A DNA stretch of 64,000 nucleotides from Burkholderia cepacia (GTDB taxonomy: Bacteria > Pseudomonadota > Gammaproteobacteria > Burkholderiales > Burkholderiaceae). Below, one piece after another: positions 43,136-52,021 of this stretch; within the stretch, counting starts at the first letter, position 1; the number at the start of each line of letters is the position of its first letter. The DNA is taken from positions 558,001 to 622,000 of the forward strand of contig NZ_CP073638.1 of assembly GCF_029962485.1 (NCBI RefSeq), read 5' to 3'. The position numbers and the translations under genes are program-made. The notes under the pieces were generated by a model. It saw only the letters and a program-made list of their open reading frames with translations. It had not been told where the DNA came from and made no database searches.

Positions 43136-43350
43136 ATGCAGCGAACGAACTTGCGTCCTTCGACTCGTTCAGGGCGCGCTGGATGGCGTCGCGCATGTGT
43201 CGTTTGAGTTGTGGTTTCGGCGTCGCTGTTGCGTGCTGAATTCTGAATTTCTGCATTTTCATGATGATGCTCCGTTTGGCGATGGGGCAATTCTCTCGAA
43301 AACGCTGGCACGTTAACAGGATGAAATTCGGTGAAATTCAAGGGGAAATT

Positions 43351-43872
43351 GTGACTCACCAAAACAGCCAAACGGCGTGGATTGATGTGCTTTACGCGTC
43401 AGTGTTGAAGACGCCGGGCAAGGTCGAGGATGCCGCGCGCTATTTGACAGATCGGCGCGGCGTCCGCATTACCGGCGAATCGCTTCGGCTCAGGTTGCGT
43501 GAGGCCTGCGATACGCGTCTCTCCGGTGAAATGTTCGAGCTCCTGGTCGAGTGGATGCTCGACAAAAACCAGCCGCATGCGCTTGACGCGGTGCATGCGT
43601 TCAACGCTCGATTCGGTCTCATTTCGGCTGAAACGCCGACGGCAACGGGCGCCGACAGCGTACGTGCCTTGCTCGATTCGGCGCTTACGGTCAGCGCGAA
43701 GGCTGGCAGTCTTGCTGAAGATGTTCGGCGCGCATCAGATGATGGCGTGATCGACCGGCGAGAGGCCGAGGCGATCGAGCGATCCGGGCGAGCAGCGCAG
43801 CAGCAAATCGAACAAACGATCGCAATCGCAAAGAACGCGGCGAATCATTCCCGGCGCCGCCGCGGATCGTAA
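43351..43872 (+). CDS. CII-like / YmfL phage regulatory protein
   Basis: 173 residues from GTG 43351, chosen because AAGGGG lies 5 nt upstream; in-frame ATGs at 43321 and 43261 lack such a site. The sequence AWIDVLYASVLKTPGKVEDAARYL and the following RRGVRITGESLRLRLR resemble phage CII-type (YmfL) regulators with a helix-turn-helix, followed by a long helical C-terminus. It lies between cro and the replication genes, the usual CII position. Confidence 0.7.
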   Translation: MTHQNSQTAWIDVLYASVLKTPGKVEDAARYLTDRRGVRITGESLRLRLREACDTRLSGEMFELLVEWMLDKNQPHALDAVHAFNARFGLISAETPTATGADSVRALLDSALTVSAKAGSLAEDVRRASDDGVIDRREAEAIERSGRAAQQQIEQTIAIAKNAANHSRRRRGS

Positions 43873-43898
43873 TCAATATATTCCCGGAGGTTTTCCAA

Positions 43899-45266
43899 AT
43901 GGGCGCACACGACCCATTGGACACGCACGCCCGCACGTCGGCCCCAGAGGCCGAACAAAGCATCCTTGGGGCGCTGTTGCTTGATAACGGCGCGCTTGAG
44001 GAAATTGCGGGCATCGTCTCCGAGGTGGATTTCACGATCGGCGAGCATGCGCTCGTGTTCAAGGCGATCCGCGAGCTGATTCAACGTGGTGCAATCGCAG
44101 ATGTGGTGACGGTGTTTGAGCGGTTGCATTCCGTTGATGCAAAGGTCGATCAGCCGCTCGCATTCTTGAATGACCTGGTGCACGCAACACCTAGTGCGGC
44201 GGGCGTTCGGCATTACGCGGAGATTGTCCGCAACCGCTCAATTTCGCGGCGGATGCTGCGCGTGTCCGAACGGCTGCGAGATGCCGTATTGAAACCCGGC
44301 GGCAAATCACCCGTTGAACTGTTGGATCTCGTGCAGGGTGAGCTATTAAAGATCGCGGATACGAGCAGCGCGGCCGAAGATGAATTTCGGCCGATCTCGG
44401 CTGCTCTGACGTCCGTAATTCAGCGGATCGACGAACGTTATCACGCGGGCGGTGCTGCGCAAATTGGCGGGACCGCAACGGGATTTGTCGATCTTGATCG
44501 CCATACCGACGGCATGCATGGAGGTGAGCTGATCGTGGTTGCAGGTCGCCCATCAATGGGCAAGACCTCGTACGCGATGAACATTGCGGAGCATGTTGCG
44601 GTCGAGCTTCGTTTGCCGGTCGCGGTGCTGTCGTTGGAAATGCCTGACGACCAGCTGGCGACCCGGATGCTTGCCGGAACATCACGCATTAACCAGCACA
44701 AGCTTCGAACGGCGAGTCTGCGTGACGACGATTGGTCGAGGTTGACGCACGGAACGCAAGTCCTCGTTGATGCGCCGGTATACGTGCTCGACAGCTCTTC
44801 CATCACGCCCCTGCAGTTCAAAGCAAAGCTCCGCCGTTTGCAGCGCGTCGTCGGCAAGCTCGGCTTGATCATCGTCGACTATCTGCAACTGATGTCGGGG
44901 GACGGAGGAGCGGGCGAGAACCGCACCAGCGAGGTGTCGCAAATATCGCGCGAGTTGAAAAAGACAGCCAAGGAGTTCGATGCGCCTGTAATTGCTCTGT
45001 CACAGCTTAATCGCGGGCTCGAGCAGCGCCCGAACAAGCGTCCGATGATGTCCGATCTTCGCGAGTCCGGTGCTATCGAGCAGGACGCAGACGTAATTCA
45101 ATTCATTTACAGAGACGAGGTGTACAACCCGGATAGCGCGGACCGGGGAACCGCAGAGCTAATTATTGCAAAGCAACGGAACGGGCCACTTGCCACAGTG
45201 CGATTGGCATTCCGAAATGAATTGGCGAAATTCGAGAATTTTGCAGAACCCACGGGGGCATATTGA
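43899..45266 (+). CDS. dnaB: Replicative DNA helicase DnaB (phage)
   Basis: 455 residues, normal for DnaB. The N-terminal domain (about 10-105, EQSILGALLLDN) is followed by the RecA-like domain with Walker A GRPSMGKT, Walker B LIIVDYLQLM, and ALSQLNRGLEQRPNKRPMMSDLRESGAIEQD, the DnaB signature. It is the hexameric 5'-3' helicase that unwinds phage DNA. It overlaps the next gene (TGATG), which encodes the probable initiator or loader. Confidence 0.96.
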   Translation: MGAHDPLDTHARTSAPEAEQSILGALLLDNGALEEIAGIVSEVDFTIGEHALVFKAIRELIQRGAIADVVTVFERLHSVDAKVDQPLAFLNDLVHATPSAAGVRHYAEIVRNRSISRRMLRVSERLRDAVLKPGGKSPVELLDLVQGELLKIADTSSAAEDEFRPISAALTSVIQRIDERYHAGGAAQIGGTATGFVDLDRHTDGMHGGELIVVAGRPSMGKTSYAMNIAEHVAVELRLPVAVLSLEMPDDQLATRMLAGTSRINQHKLRTASLRDDDWSRLTHGTQVLVDAPVYVLDSSSITPLQFKAKLRRLQRVVGKLGLIIVDYLQLMSGDGGAGENRTSEVSQISRELKKTAKEFDAPVIALSQLNRGLEQRPNKRPMMSDLRESGAIEQDADVIQFIYRDEVYNPDSADRGTAELIIAKQRNGPLATVRLAFRNELAKFENFAEPTGAY

Positions 45267-46315
45267 TGGCGGGAGTGCCAACATCATTTACCTGGCGACG
45301 AGCGATGACCGCGAGCGACTTGCCGAGCACGACAAAGCTCGTGTTGTTCGTCATTGCGGAATACGCCAGCTCGATTGACGACACGTGCTGGCCGTCGATC
45401 GATCAGATCGCGGAGCGCGCTACGTTGTCGCCGCGTGCAGTCACGAAGCATCTTGACGTAGCGGAAACGGAGGGCTGGATCAGGCGATGGAAGTCGCGAA
45501 AGAACGGTCGGAAGTGGGCGCACGGCCACTATCGACTGACGGTGCCCGAGGTCGTCGCCAGGCGCGCGCGCGATGACCTGAGCTACGACATTGCGGGTGC
45601 GCAGGCGAATGAATCGGAACGACGTTCCTGCAACTCCGGGGAGTTTGACGAACCACGTTCCGAAGATGCGCAAGAAATAGGCAATTTGGAACCACGTTCC
45701 GGTAACTCGGGCGAGTTAGTGGAACCAGGTTCGCGTGATGCACAGGAATTAGGCAGTTCAACGTCAGATTTGGAGAGTTACAGGAACCACGTTCCAACTA
45801 ACTACCCAATGAATAGAAATAACGAAGCCTTATCTCTCTCTCAAACGTCGTCGGTATACCAGGGTGGCGAGGGTACAGGCAGAGAGGGAGATCGTCAAGA
45901 GGGCGTCGAGACGCTTGCGGCATGGATGGCCCGCCGACTTCGCGACAGCGATCCAGGTGCGGGTGAGCCCGACCATCGCAAATGGGCGTCGGACGTTGAC
46001 GAGTTGCTTGCCGACGGCTTCGAGCCACAGCAAATCGTGAAGCTGTGGGCGTGGGCGTTGCAAGACGGTTTCTGGAAATCCGTGATTCGTTCGCCGGCGA
46101 GGCTGCGAAAAAACTGGGACCAGGTTAGGGCAAAGCGAAACCAGTCGTCCAAGCGTGAGTGGCAACCGTCGCCGATACAGGCACAGGACGATCGACGCTG
46201 TGCGCACGTTGGCGAAGACGGCGAGCGGTGCGTCAACGCGGCGACATCCATTCTCGGCGCGGGCTCGGCGCGTCGTGGCTACTGCCGGCTGCACGTCGGC
46301 CTTTACGAAAATTGA
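45266..46315 (+). CDS. Phage replication protein with winged-helix domain
   Basis: 349 residues from ATG 45266, which overlaps the DnaB stop. The N-terminal 110 residues form a winged helix (WPSIDQIAERATLSPRAVTKHLDVAE), as in phage replication initiators (O-like). A low-complexity linker (about 115-215) contains three related PRSxNSGE-type repeats. The C-terminus has CAHVGEDGERC and CRLH, a possible zinc site. It probably recruits DnaB to the phage origin; the origin itself was not located. Confidence 0.8.
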   Translation: MAGVPTSFTWRRAMTASDLPSTTKLVLFVIAEYASSIDDTCWPSIDQIAERATLSPRAVTKHLDVAETEGWIRRWKSRKNGRKWAHGHYRLTVPEVVARRARDDLSYDIAGAQANESERRSCNSGEFDEPRSEDAQEIGNLEPRSGNSGELVEPGSRDAQELGSSTSDLESYRNHVPTNYPMNRNNEALSLSQTSSVYQGGEGTGREGDRQEGVETLAAWMARRLRDSDPGAGEPDHRKWASDVDELLADGFEPQQIVKLWAWALQDGFWKSVIRSPARLRKNWDQVRAKRNQSSKREWQPSPIQAQDDRRCAHVGEDGERCVNAATSILGAGSARRGYCRLHVGLYEN

Positions 46316-46327
46316 TGCGGGGGATGC

Positions 46328-46735
46328 ATGTCGATTAATAAGCGATTGGAAAATTGGGCCCGCGCGCAGCGGAACGGTGGCGGTGGAGACGGCGGTGGCG
46401 ATTCGCTCGTCGCGAGCATCTACTTTCCGTCGGTCGGCGGGCGGTCGATCGATTCGACGCTCGATCTCGAGGATGCGAACAAGGTCGAGGTCGCGGTGCG
46501 CAAGCTGATGCCACTGGATCGCAAACTGCTGCAGATGCACTACGTCTGGAGTAAGCCGCCGTTCGTGATCTGCCGTCGGCTCGGGCTCAAGGTGCGGCCG
46601 ACAACGATCTTCGATTTTGCGCTATCGCACGCGCGTCGCGCCGTAGAGGAGAAGCTCGTGCAGCCGGCGCCGCGATACGTCTCGGTGCAGACGATCATCG
46701 ATAAGATTGCGGAAGGTGTTGCGGAATCGAAATAG
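46328..46735 (+). CDS. Putative late-gene antiterminator / RinA-ArpU-like regulator
   Basis: 135 residues. A Gly-rich stretch (17-24) precedes a helical domain with LMPLDRKLLQMHYV and PFVICRRLGLKVRPTTIFDFALSHARR, similar to sigma-region-4-like phage regulators (ArpU/RinA, Q-like). It lies after the replication genes and directly before a strong terminator and the packaging genes, where late activators sit. The precise mechanism is not known. Confidence 0.65.
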   Translation: MSINKRLENWARAQRNGGGGDGGGDSLVASIYFPSVGGRSIDSTLDLEDANKVEVAVRKLMPLDRKLLQMHYVWSKPPFVICRRLGLKVRPTTIFDFALSHARRAVEEKLVQPAPRYVSVQTIIDKIAEGVAESK

Positions 46736-46825
46736 CTGTTCTACACTTCGTTCCACAATTTGATCCGGTGAGTTTTACCGAGTGCGTGCGGCCTTTGCCG
46801 GACCGTCGCTCGCCCGGAAGAATCC

Positions 46826-46858
46826 AAAGCCTCGACTGCGAAAGCGTCGGGGCTTTTT
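46826..46858 (+). terminator. Intrinsic terminator before late genes
   Basis: Stem AAAGCCTCGAC (46826-46836) pairs with GTCGGGGCTTT (46845-46855, one G-U). It continues through GC-GAAA-GC at the top, a GNRA-type tetraloop, and is followed by TT. It separates the early region from the HNH/terminase genes and is a likely target of the antiterminator. Confidence 0.75.
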
Positions 46859-46897
46859 GCATTGGGCTCTCGAAAACGTGATGCCAAAGGGGAATCC

Positions 46898-47110
46898 ATG
46901 AAACGACTCTATGCGCGCCTGGTCATGTGGTTGGCGCGGCCGGTGCTCGACTATATCAACGAGCGTAACGCGGCATTGTGCAGCCGGATCGACGCGGCTC
47001 GCTCGGACGCAATCAACAATGCGGCCGCGATTGCTGATGAGCGGAACGCGCGACAGGTCGCAGATGCGGCCCTGAAGATGCAGATCCCGGTGCAGCCTCG
47101 CGAGTTCTGA
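46898..47110 (+). CDS. Hypothetical prophage protein (70 aa)
   Basis: 70 residues starting MKRLYARLVMWLARPVLDYI at 46898, with a GGGGA site. It has an amphipathic N-terminal helix and a long Ala-rich helix that may form a coiled coil. No family. Its stop directly abuts the HNH start. Confidence 0.6.
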   Translation: MKRLYARLVMWLARPVLDYINERNAALCSRIDAARSDAINNAAAIADERNARQVADAALKMQIPVQPREF

Positions 47111-47479
47111 ATGCCGAAGAAAGCACCGACGCAGTGTCGGCATTACGGATGCGGCCGACTGGTCGCGACGCCAGGCTATTGCGCCGAGCATGCGAGCGAA
47201 GCGGTCGGTTGGCAATCGGATCGCTTGCGCGGATCTCGGCACGCCCGCGGCTACGGAACTGCGTGGACGAAGCTGCGGCGCGAAGCGCTGGCGCGCGACA
47301 ACGGGCTCTGCGTGCCGTGCCGGAAGAAAGGCCGGATCGCGCGCGCTGTCGCGGTTGACCACGTCGTGTCGAAGGCCGAAGGCGGAAGCGACGAGCTGAC
47401 CAACTTGCAGTCGATCTGCAAACCGTGTCACGACGCCAAGACGTCGACGGAGGCAGCGCGCGGGCGTGGTCGACGGTGA
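47111..47479 (+). CDS. HNH endonuclease (phage packaging-associated)
   Basis: 122 residues. A cysteine pair region (CRHYGCGRLV, CAEH) precedes the HNH fold: CVPCRKKGRIARAVAVDHVVSKAEGG, then NLQSICKPCHDAKT. The core His lies in VDHVV and the CxxC pairs bind zinc. HNH proteins next to terminase in HK97-type cos phages assist the cohesive-end cut during packaging. Its place just before the terminase genes fits this. Confidence 0.92.
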   Translation: MPKKAPTQCRHYGCGRLVATPGYCAEHASEAVGWQSDRLRGSRHARGYGTAWTKLRREALARDNGLCVPCRKKGRIARAVAVDHVVSKAEGGSDELTNLQSICKPCHDAKTSTEAARGRGRR

Positions 47480-47673
47480 CTCGGCGCGGGCCGCCGCCCC
47501 GAACCGAGGGGGGGTGGTTTTATTTTTTCGGCCCCTTGCTCGGGACCGAACGTTCAGCCGCATTTTTTCGCGGACCACTTTTTGAAGAGGGGGGGGTTAA
47601 GACAGCCGCCCCATAGAGCCGATCGCGCAACGCGATATGAGTTTTTCGTCGGCTCACTTACGGGAAGCCTCAC
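47480..47673 (+). other. Gap before terminase, candidate cos/packaging region
   Basis: 194 bp without a gene between the HNH and small terminase genes. It contains G runs (47511-47517, 47589-47596) and T runs, unlike the rest. In HK97-like phages the cos site lies here; the exact cut site cannot be read from sequence alone. Confidence 0.4.
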
Positions 47674-48177
47674 ATGAGTCCGAATCAACCGTTTGCCGAC
47701 GTCGGCGGTGCCGACGAGTCGCGCGCGTCGGGCGGCGGCGTTGGAAAGGCGATCGAATCGCCTCCGCCGCCGCCCGGGGTGCATTTCGAGTCCGCGCACC
47801 GCAAGGTGTGGGATTACCTCTGTCTCGCGCTGCGTGCGGAGGGCGTGCCGCACCGCACTGCTGGCGTTGCGCTGTCGATCGTGTGCGTTGACTTCGTCCG
47901 GTGGGTGAAGGTCGAGCTGCAACTGCGCGACTTCGAAAAAATCAATCACGGATCGTTCATGGTGCAGACGCCGAACGGTCATACGCAGCCGCATCAACTC
48001 TATTACGCGGCGAAGTCGCTGAAAGAGGGGCTGCTCAAGTGTCTACCGGAAGCCTGCCTGACGACGCCGTCGATGCTGATCGCGAAATCGAAGATCGAAG
48101 ATCCGAACCCACAGGACGACCTGTTCGACCAGCTGCTCAATCACGCGCGCTCGAGGCCGACGAGCTTGCCGGTCTGA
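47674..48177 (+). CDS. terS: Phage terminase small subunit (P27 family)
   Basis: 167 residues. After a Gly/Pro-rich N-terminus, the sequence SAHRKVWDYLCLALRAEGVPHRTAG, then HPHQLYYAAKSL-type text (QPHQLYYAAKSLKEGL) and LLKCLPEACLTTPS, fit P27-type small terminases (PF05119). It recognises the phage DNA packaging site and recruits the large subunit. The large-subunit frame overlaps its 3' end. Confidence 0.87.
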   Translation: MSPNQPFADVGGADESRASGGGVGKAIESPPPPPGVHFESAHRKVWDYLCLALRAEGVPHRTAGVALSIVCVDFVRWVKVELQLRDFEKINHGSFMVQTPNGHTQPHQLYYAAKSLKEGLLKCLPEACLTTPSMLIAKSKIEDPNPQDDLFDQLLNHARSRPTSLPV

Positions 48178-49898
48178 CGCCAGCCGTTCGGCATCGTTGG
48201 GACGTCGAGTATGGCCTGCCAGTGTTGCGCGGCGAGATCGTCGTCGGAGAGTTCGCATTCCTCGCGGTAAAGAGGCATTACGACGATCTGATCAACGGCG
48301 CGGCGCGCGGCATCGTATTCAGTGCGCCGCATGCAGCACACATCATTGACTGGATCGAGAAGCAATTCCTGCACATCAAAGGCGCGCTGGCTGGTCAGGC
48401 GCTCGTGCTCGATCCGTGGCAGCGGTTTTGGACCGCGGTCATGTACGGATGGCGACGCGCTGATACAGGGCTGCGCCGCTTTCGGACGGGATACGAGGAG
48501 GTCGCGCGCAAGAACGGTAAGTCGACGTGGAAGGCAGGTCAAGCCGACTATCTGTTTCTGATGGACGGAGAGCCAGGCGCAGAGGTGTACACGATCGCGA
48601 CTACTCGCGAGCAGGCGATGAGCGTTTTCAAGCCGGCGCTCGACAACTATCGTCGTCGATGCCGGCGATCGAAACGGCTGGCGCGGTCGGTCAAGGTGTA
48701 CGACGGCACGAATCAAGAGCGGATCGTATTCGGCAGCAGCGTATTTAAGCCGCTGCCGGCGAACGCAGAATCGCTCGATGGCTTGAATCCGTCGGTTTGT
48801 ATGGTCGACGAGTTACATGCGCACAAGACGCGGGAAGTGTGGGACGTGATGGAGTCGGCGCTCGGTGCGCGGCTTCAGCCATTGATCTCGGCCATCACCA
48901 CGTCCGGCTACATCCTCGACGGGATCTGCACAGAGATACGCGGCTATCTCGTCATGATCCTTCGTGGCGACAAGATCGACGATAGCTTTTTCGGCTACAT
49001 CTACACGCTTGACGATGACGACGATCCGTTCGACGCGGCTGTCTGGATCAAAGCGAACCCGAGCCTCGGCAGCGCGAAGACGGTCGAATACATGCGTGCG
49101 CAGGCAGCGAAGGCGGCCGAGCTGCCGAGCGCCAAGGCGAACTTTCTCACGAAAGACCTGAACGTCTGGGTCAACGGAGCATTGAGCTGGTTCGACATGC
49201 AGGTTTGGGATCGCTGCGGTGCGCCGTTCGATCCGGCAATCCTCGCCGGCCGGCGTTGTTTCGGTGGGCTTGACTTAGCCAGTACACAGGACTTGAGCGC
49301 GTTCGTGCTCGTCTTTCCTCCGTACGACGCCGACGGCGATATTGTCGAAGAGCTTGGCCCGGACGGTGAGTGGTATTTCGTCGCGCATATTTTTGCACCT
49401 GAGGCGAAGGTAAATACGCAGGAGGGTAGCGACGCTGCGCCGTATAAGAAGTGGGCCGAGCTCGGATGGTTGACTGTCACACCTGGTGCGGTGACTGACT
49501 ATTCGGTCATTCGAGACACGATCATCGGTGCATGTCAGAAATTCAAGGTGCAGGACATCGCGTTCGATCCTTGGAATGCAACGCAGATCGTGAACGAATT
49601 GCTCGAGGTCGATATTCCGATGGTGCAGGTGCAGCAGAACATGTCAGGGCTGTCGCCAGGCGCGAAGCAGCTCGAGCGACTGGTGTACGGCGGCAGCATG
49701 CGACACGGTGGAAATCCGGTAATGCGCTGGTGCGCGAGCAATGTGACGTTGATGCTTGATTCGAACGACAACATTCGGCCTGACAAGAAGAAGTCGCGGC
49801 CGAACGGGCGTATCGACCCGATCGTTGCCGCATGTATGGCCACGACTCGGGTGGTGACGTACCTGCCTGAATCCGCTCCGGAAATCTACATCCTATGA
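48039..49898 (+). CDS. terL: Phage terminase large subunit
   Basis: 619 residues from GTG 48039, the best in-frame start (GAGGGG upstream); it overlaps terS by 139 bp, and conserved sequence begins near residue 50 (TPAVRHRWDVEYGLPVLRGE). The ATPase domain has Walker-A-like VARKNGKST and Walker-B-like VCMVDELHAH; the nuclease domain has GGLDLAST and DPWNATQIV acidic clusters. It drives DNA into proheads and cuts it. The stop overlaps the portal start (ATGA). Confidence 0.93.
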   Translation: MSTGSLPDDAVDADREIEDRRSEPTGRPVRPAAQSRALEADELAGLTPAVRHRWDVEYGLPVLRGEIVVGEFAFLAVKRHYDDLINGAARGIVFSAPHAAHIIDWIEKQFLHIKGALAGQALVLDPWQRFWTAVMYGWRRADTGLRRFRTGYEEVARKNGKSTWKAGQADYLFLMDGEPGAEVYTIATTREQAMSVFKPALDNYRRRCRRSKRLARSVKVYDGTNQERIVFGSSVFKPLPANAESLDGLNPSVCMVDELHAHKTREVWDVMESALGARLQPLISAITTSGYILDGICTEIRGYLVMILRGDKIDDSFFGYIYTLDDDDDPFDAAVWIKANPSLGSAKTVEYMRAQAAKAAELPSAKANFLTKDLNVWVNGALSWFDMQVWDRCGAPFDPAILAGRRCFGGLDLASTQDLSAFVLVFPPYDADGDIVEELGPDGEWYFVAHIFAPEAKVNTQEGSDAAPYKKWAELGWLTVTPGAVTDYSVIRDTIIGACQKFKVQDIAFDPWNATQIVNELLEVDIPMVQVQQNMSGLSPGAKQLERLVYGGSMRHGGNPVMRWCASNVTLMLDSNDNIRPDKKKSRPNGRIDPIVAACMATTRVVTYLPESAPEIYIL

Positions 49899-51184
49899 CG
49901 AACGCAACCAACGGTGCGCCGCGCGCGAACGCGAGCGGGTCGCGCATTTTGAATCAATGGAACGCTGACCGGCAGGCGGCGAAAGTGAGCGCCGCCGCTG
50001 TGTCGACGAGTCAGATCGTACCGGGGACCGACGCATTCGATTGGATGACGGGTCTACAAATGCCCGGCCGTGCGGTTAGCGAGCGAGGGGCGATGAGCGT
50101 CGCGACCGTCTATTCGTGCGTCACGTTGATCGGGGGCGCCATCGCAGGGGCACCGTTGGTTGAGTATGCGCGTGGTCCGAACGGGTTGCTGCCGGCCGAA
50201 TCCGAATATTGGGAGCGGCTGAACGAGGAGATGCATCCGCGTTGGTCGGCGGCGGTCGGATGGGAGTATGGCGTGCAGGGGCTCCTGTTGCACGGAGACT
50301 TGTTTTCACGCATCCATCGCGTGACGCCTTGGTCGTCGCGAATCGAATCGATCGAGCCGCTGCATCCGCTGTCGGTCTGGCCTGACCTGGTCAATGACCG
50401 TCTGGTGTACAGCTACATCGACCCAAGCAGCAACAAGGTCGAGGTGGTGGACCAGGACGACATGATTCATGTGCCTGGACCTGGTTTCGATGGTCGGCGG
50501 GGAATGTCGCAAATTCGCGGCGCACTACGCAACCCGGTCAATGTGTCGTCGTCCGCTGGCGCGTTGATCGATTCGATGCTGTCGGACAATCTCCGGCCGG
50601 ATCTCGTTATTAAGGCAGAGCAAAAACTCGACGAGGCGGATATCAACCTGCTTCGCAAGAAGTGGCTGGAACGATACAGCGGACTGCACAACAGCAATGC
50701 GCCCGTGGTGCTTGGCAAGGGCATGGATATCAAGCAGATCACGATGTCGGCGGCCGATGTGCAACTGATCGAAAACCGAAAGCTAACCGACGACGATATC
50801 TGTTCGGTGTTCGGCGTGATGCCGCACATGATCGGGCGATCGGACAAGGGCACGACGATCGGCACGACGGCCGAGCAGCTCGCGAAACATTTCGTGAAAT
50901 ATACGCTTGGCCGGCACCTCACAAAAATTGCGCAGGAAGTGAGCCGCAAGGTGGTGCGAAAGCCGAAGCACTCGATTCAACACGACTACACGGCGCTCGA
51001 GCTGGGCGACATGAAAGCGATGTTCGAGGCGTTCCGAATCGCGCTCGGCCGAGCCGGCGAGCCGGGATGGATGTCGCAAAACGACGTGCGGCGCCGGTTC
51101 AGCATGCCGCCGGCCCCGGACGGGGACAAACTTAATTCAGGGACTAAAGATGCGACGAAACCGAATCCTCCAGCTGCTGAATGA
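49895..51184 (+). CDS. HK97-family phage portal protein
   Basis: 429 residues. The N-terminal part has ATVYSCVTLIGGAIAGAPL, typical of HK97 portals. Then come HPLSVWPDLVNDRLVYSY, DMIHVPG, and SVFGVMPHMIGRSDKGT near residue 305. It forms the dodecameric ring at one capsid vertex through which DNA is packaged and ejected. It lies directly after terL and overlaps the protease start by 35 bp. Confidence 0.95.
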   Translation: MTNATNGAPRANASGSRILNQWNADRQAAKVSAAAVSTSQIVPGTDAFDWMTGLQMPGRAVSERGAMSVATVYSCVTLIGGAIAGAPLVEYARGPNGLLPAESEYWERLNEEMHPRWSAAVGWEYGVQGLLLHGDLFSRIHRVTPWSSRIESIEPLHPLSVWPDLVNDRLVYSYIDPSSNKVEVVDQDDMIHVPGPGFDGRRGMSQIRGALRNPVNVSSSAGALIDSMLSDNLRPDLVIKAEQKLDEADINLLRKKWLERYSGLHNSNAPVVLGKGMDIKQITMSAADVQLIENRKLTDDDICSVFGVMPHMIGRSDKGTTIGTTAEQLAKHFVKYTLGRHLTKIAQEVSRKVVRKPKHSIQHDYTALELGDMKAMFEAFRIALGRAGEPGWMSQNDVRRRFSMPPAPDGDKLNSGTKDATKPNPPAAE

Positions 51185-51953
51185 CAACCGCGCTGCGCCG
51201 CGAGCGTTCAGCGTGAAGGCGAGCGACGACGGCACGGTTGCGACTGTCTACCTTTACGACGTGATCGTGACCGACGATTGGTGGGGCGGCGTCTCCGCGC
51301 AGTCGTTTGTGCAGGCGCTCGCCGGGATCACGGCCGATACGATCCACCTTCGGATCAACAGCCCGGGCGGCGACGTGTTTGCCGCACGCGCGATGGAAAC
51401 GGCAATTCGCGGCCATTCCGCGCGAGTCATTGCGCACATCGACGGCGTTGCCGCGAGCGCGGCTAGCTTCGTGATGCTGGCCGCTGATGAGGTCGAAATC
51501 ACGGACGGCGCGTTCGTGATGATCCATAACGCATGGACGTTCGCGATGGGAAATGCGGACGATCTGCGCGAATCGGCGAAGCTGCTCGACGCTGTCGACG
51601 CGTCGCTGGTGCGAACCTACGCGAAGGAGACGGGGCAAAGTGAGGACGATATTTCCGCATGGATGGCTGCCGAAACGTGGATGTCATCCGACGAAGCTGT
51701 ACAACGCGGTTTTGCTGATCGGCTCGCGGGTGCAGGCGCGGATGCGCAGGCGTCCGCGTGGAATCTCTCGGCGTACGAACGGGCGCCGAACGCGGCACAT
51801 GCGCAGCCGCAGCCGCGTGCTCCTGGCGCGTTCGCCCCGCCGGAGCCGCAACCGGAGCAGCCGCAGGAGCCGAAGCCGGTTCCGAATGCGCCCGCTGCTG
51901 CCGCGGATATGGAAGCACTGCGCCGCCGGCTGGAGCTTGCACAACGTTCGTGA
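51150..51953 (+). CDS. Phage head maturation protease (ClpP-like, S14)
   Basis: 267 residues. The ClpP-like domain has RINSPGGDVFAA, the catalytic Ser103 in GVAASAASF, His126 in MIHNAW, and Asp in the next helix region. A Pro/Gln/Glu-rich tail (about 205-255) follows, which may serve as a scaffold-like part. It cleaves the capsid delta domain or scaffold during prohead maturation. The capsid gene follows after a terminator hairpin. Confidence 0.94.
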   Translation: MRRNRILQLLNDNRAAPRAFSVKASDDGTVATVYLYDVIVTDDWWGGVSAQSFVQALAGITADTIHLRINSPGGDVFAARAMETAIRGHSARVIAHIDGVAASAASFVMLAADEVEITDGAFVMIHNAWTFAMGNADDLRESAKLLDAVDASLVRTYAKETGQSEDDISAWMAAETWMSSDEAVQRGFADRLAGAGADAQASAWNLSAYERAPNAAHAQPQPRAPGAFAPPEPQPEQPQEPKPVPNAPAAAADMEALRRRLELAQRS

Positions 51954-51972
51954 CGCGTTCCCGCGTCGATTC

Positions 51973-52004
51973 AAAGGGCTGCCTTCGGGTGGCCCTTTCT
52001 TTTT
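51973..52004 (+). terminator. T-tailed hairpin just before major capsid gene
   Basis: Stem AAAGGGC (51973-51979) with GCCCTTT (51992-51998), an inner TGCC/GGGT-like pairing, then CTTTTT. It sits 20-50 bp upstream of the capsid start, between two genes that should be co-transcribed. It may be a partial terminator or a processing point shielding a capsid mRNA. Confidence 0.65.
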
Positions 52005-52021
52005 CTGTCGATGGAGACTGT

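Noticed and set aside
42999..43262. Minus-strand open frame of 87 codons between cro and the CII-like gene
   Set aside because: Its first half reads fairly naturally, but it overlaps the cro-like gene, has no clear ribosome site and no family; left undecided and not annotated.
46862..46897. Earlier start for the 70-aa prophage gene
   Set aside because: It begins right at the terminator and lacks a ribosome site; ATG 46898 has GGGGA.
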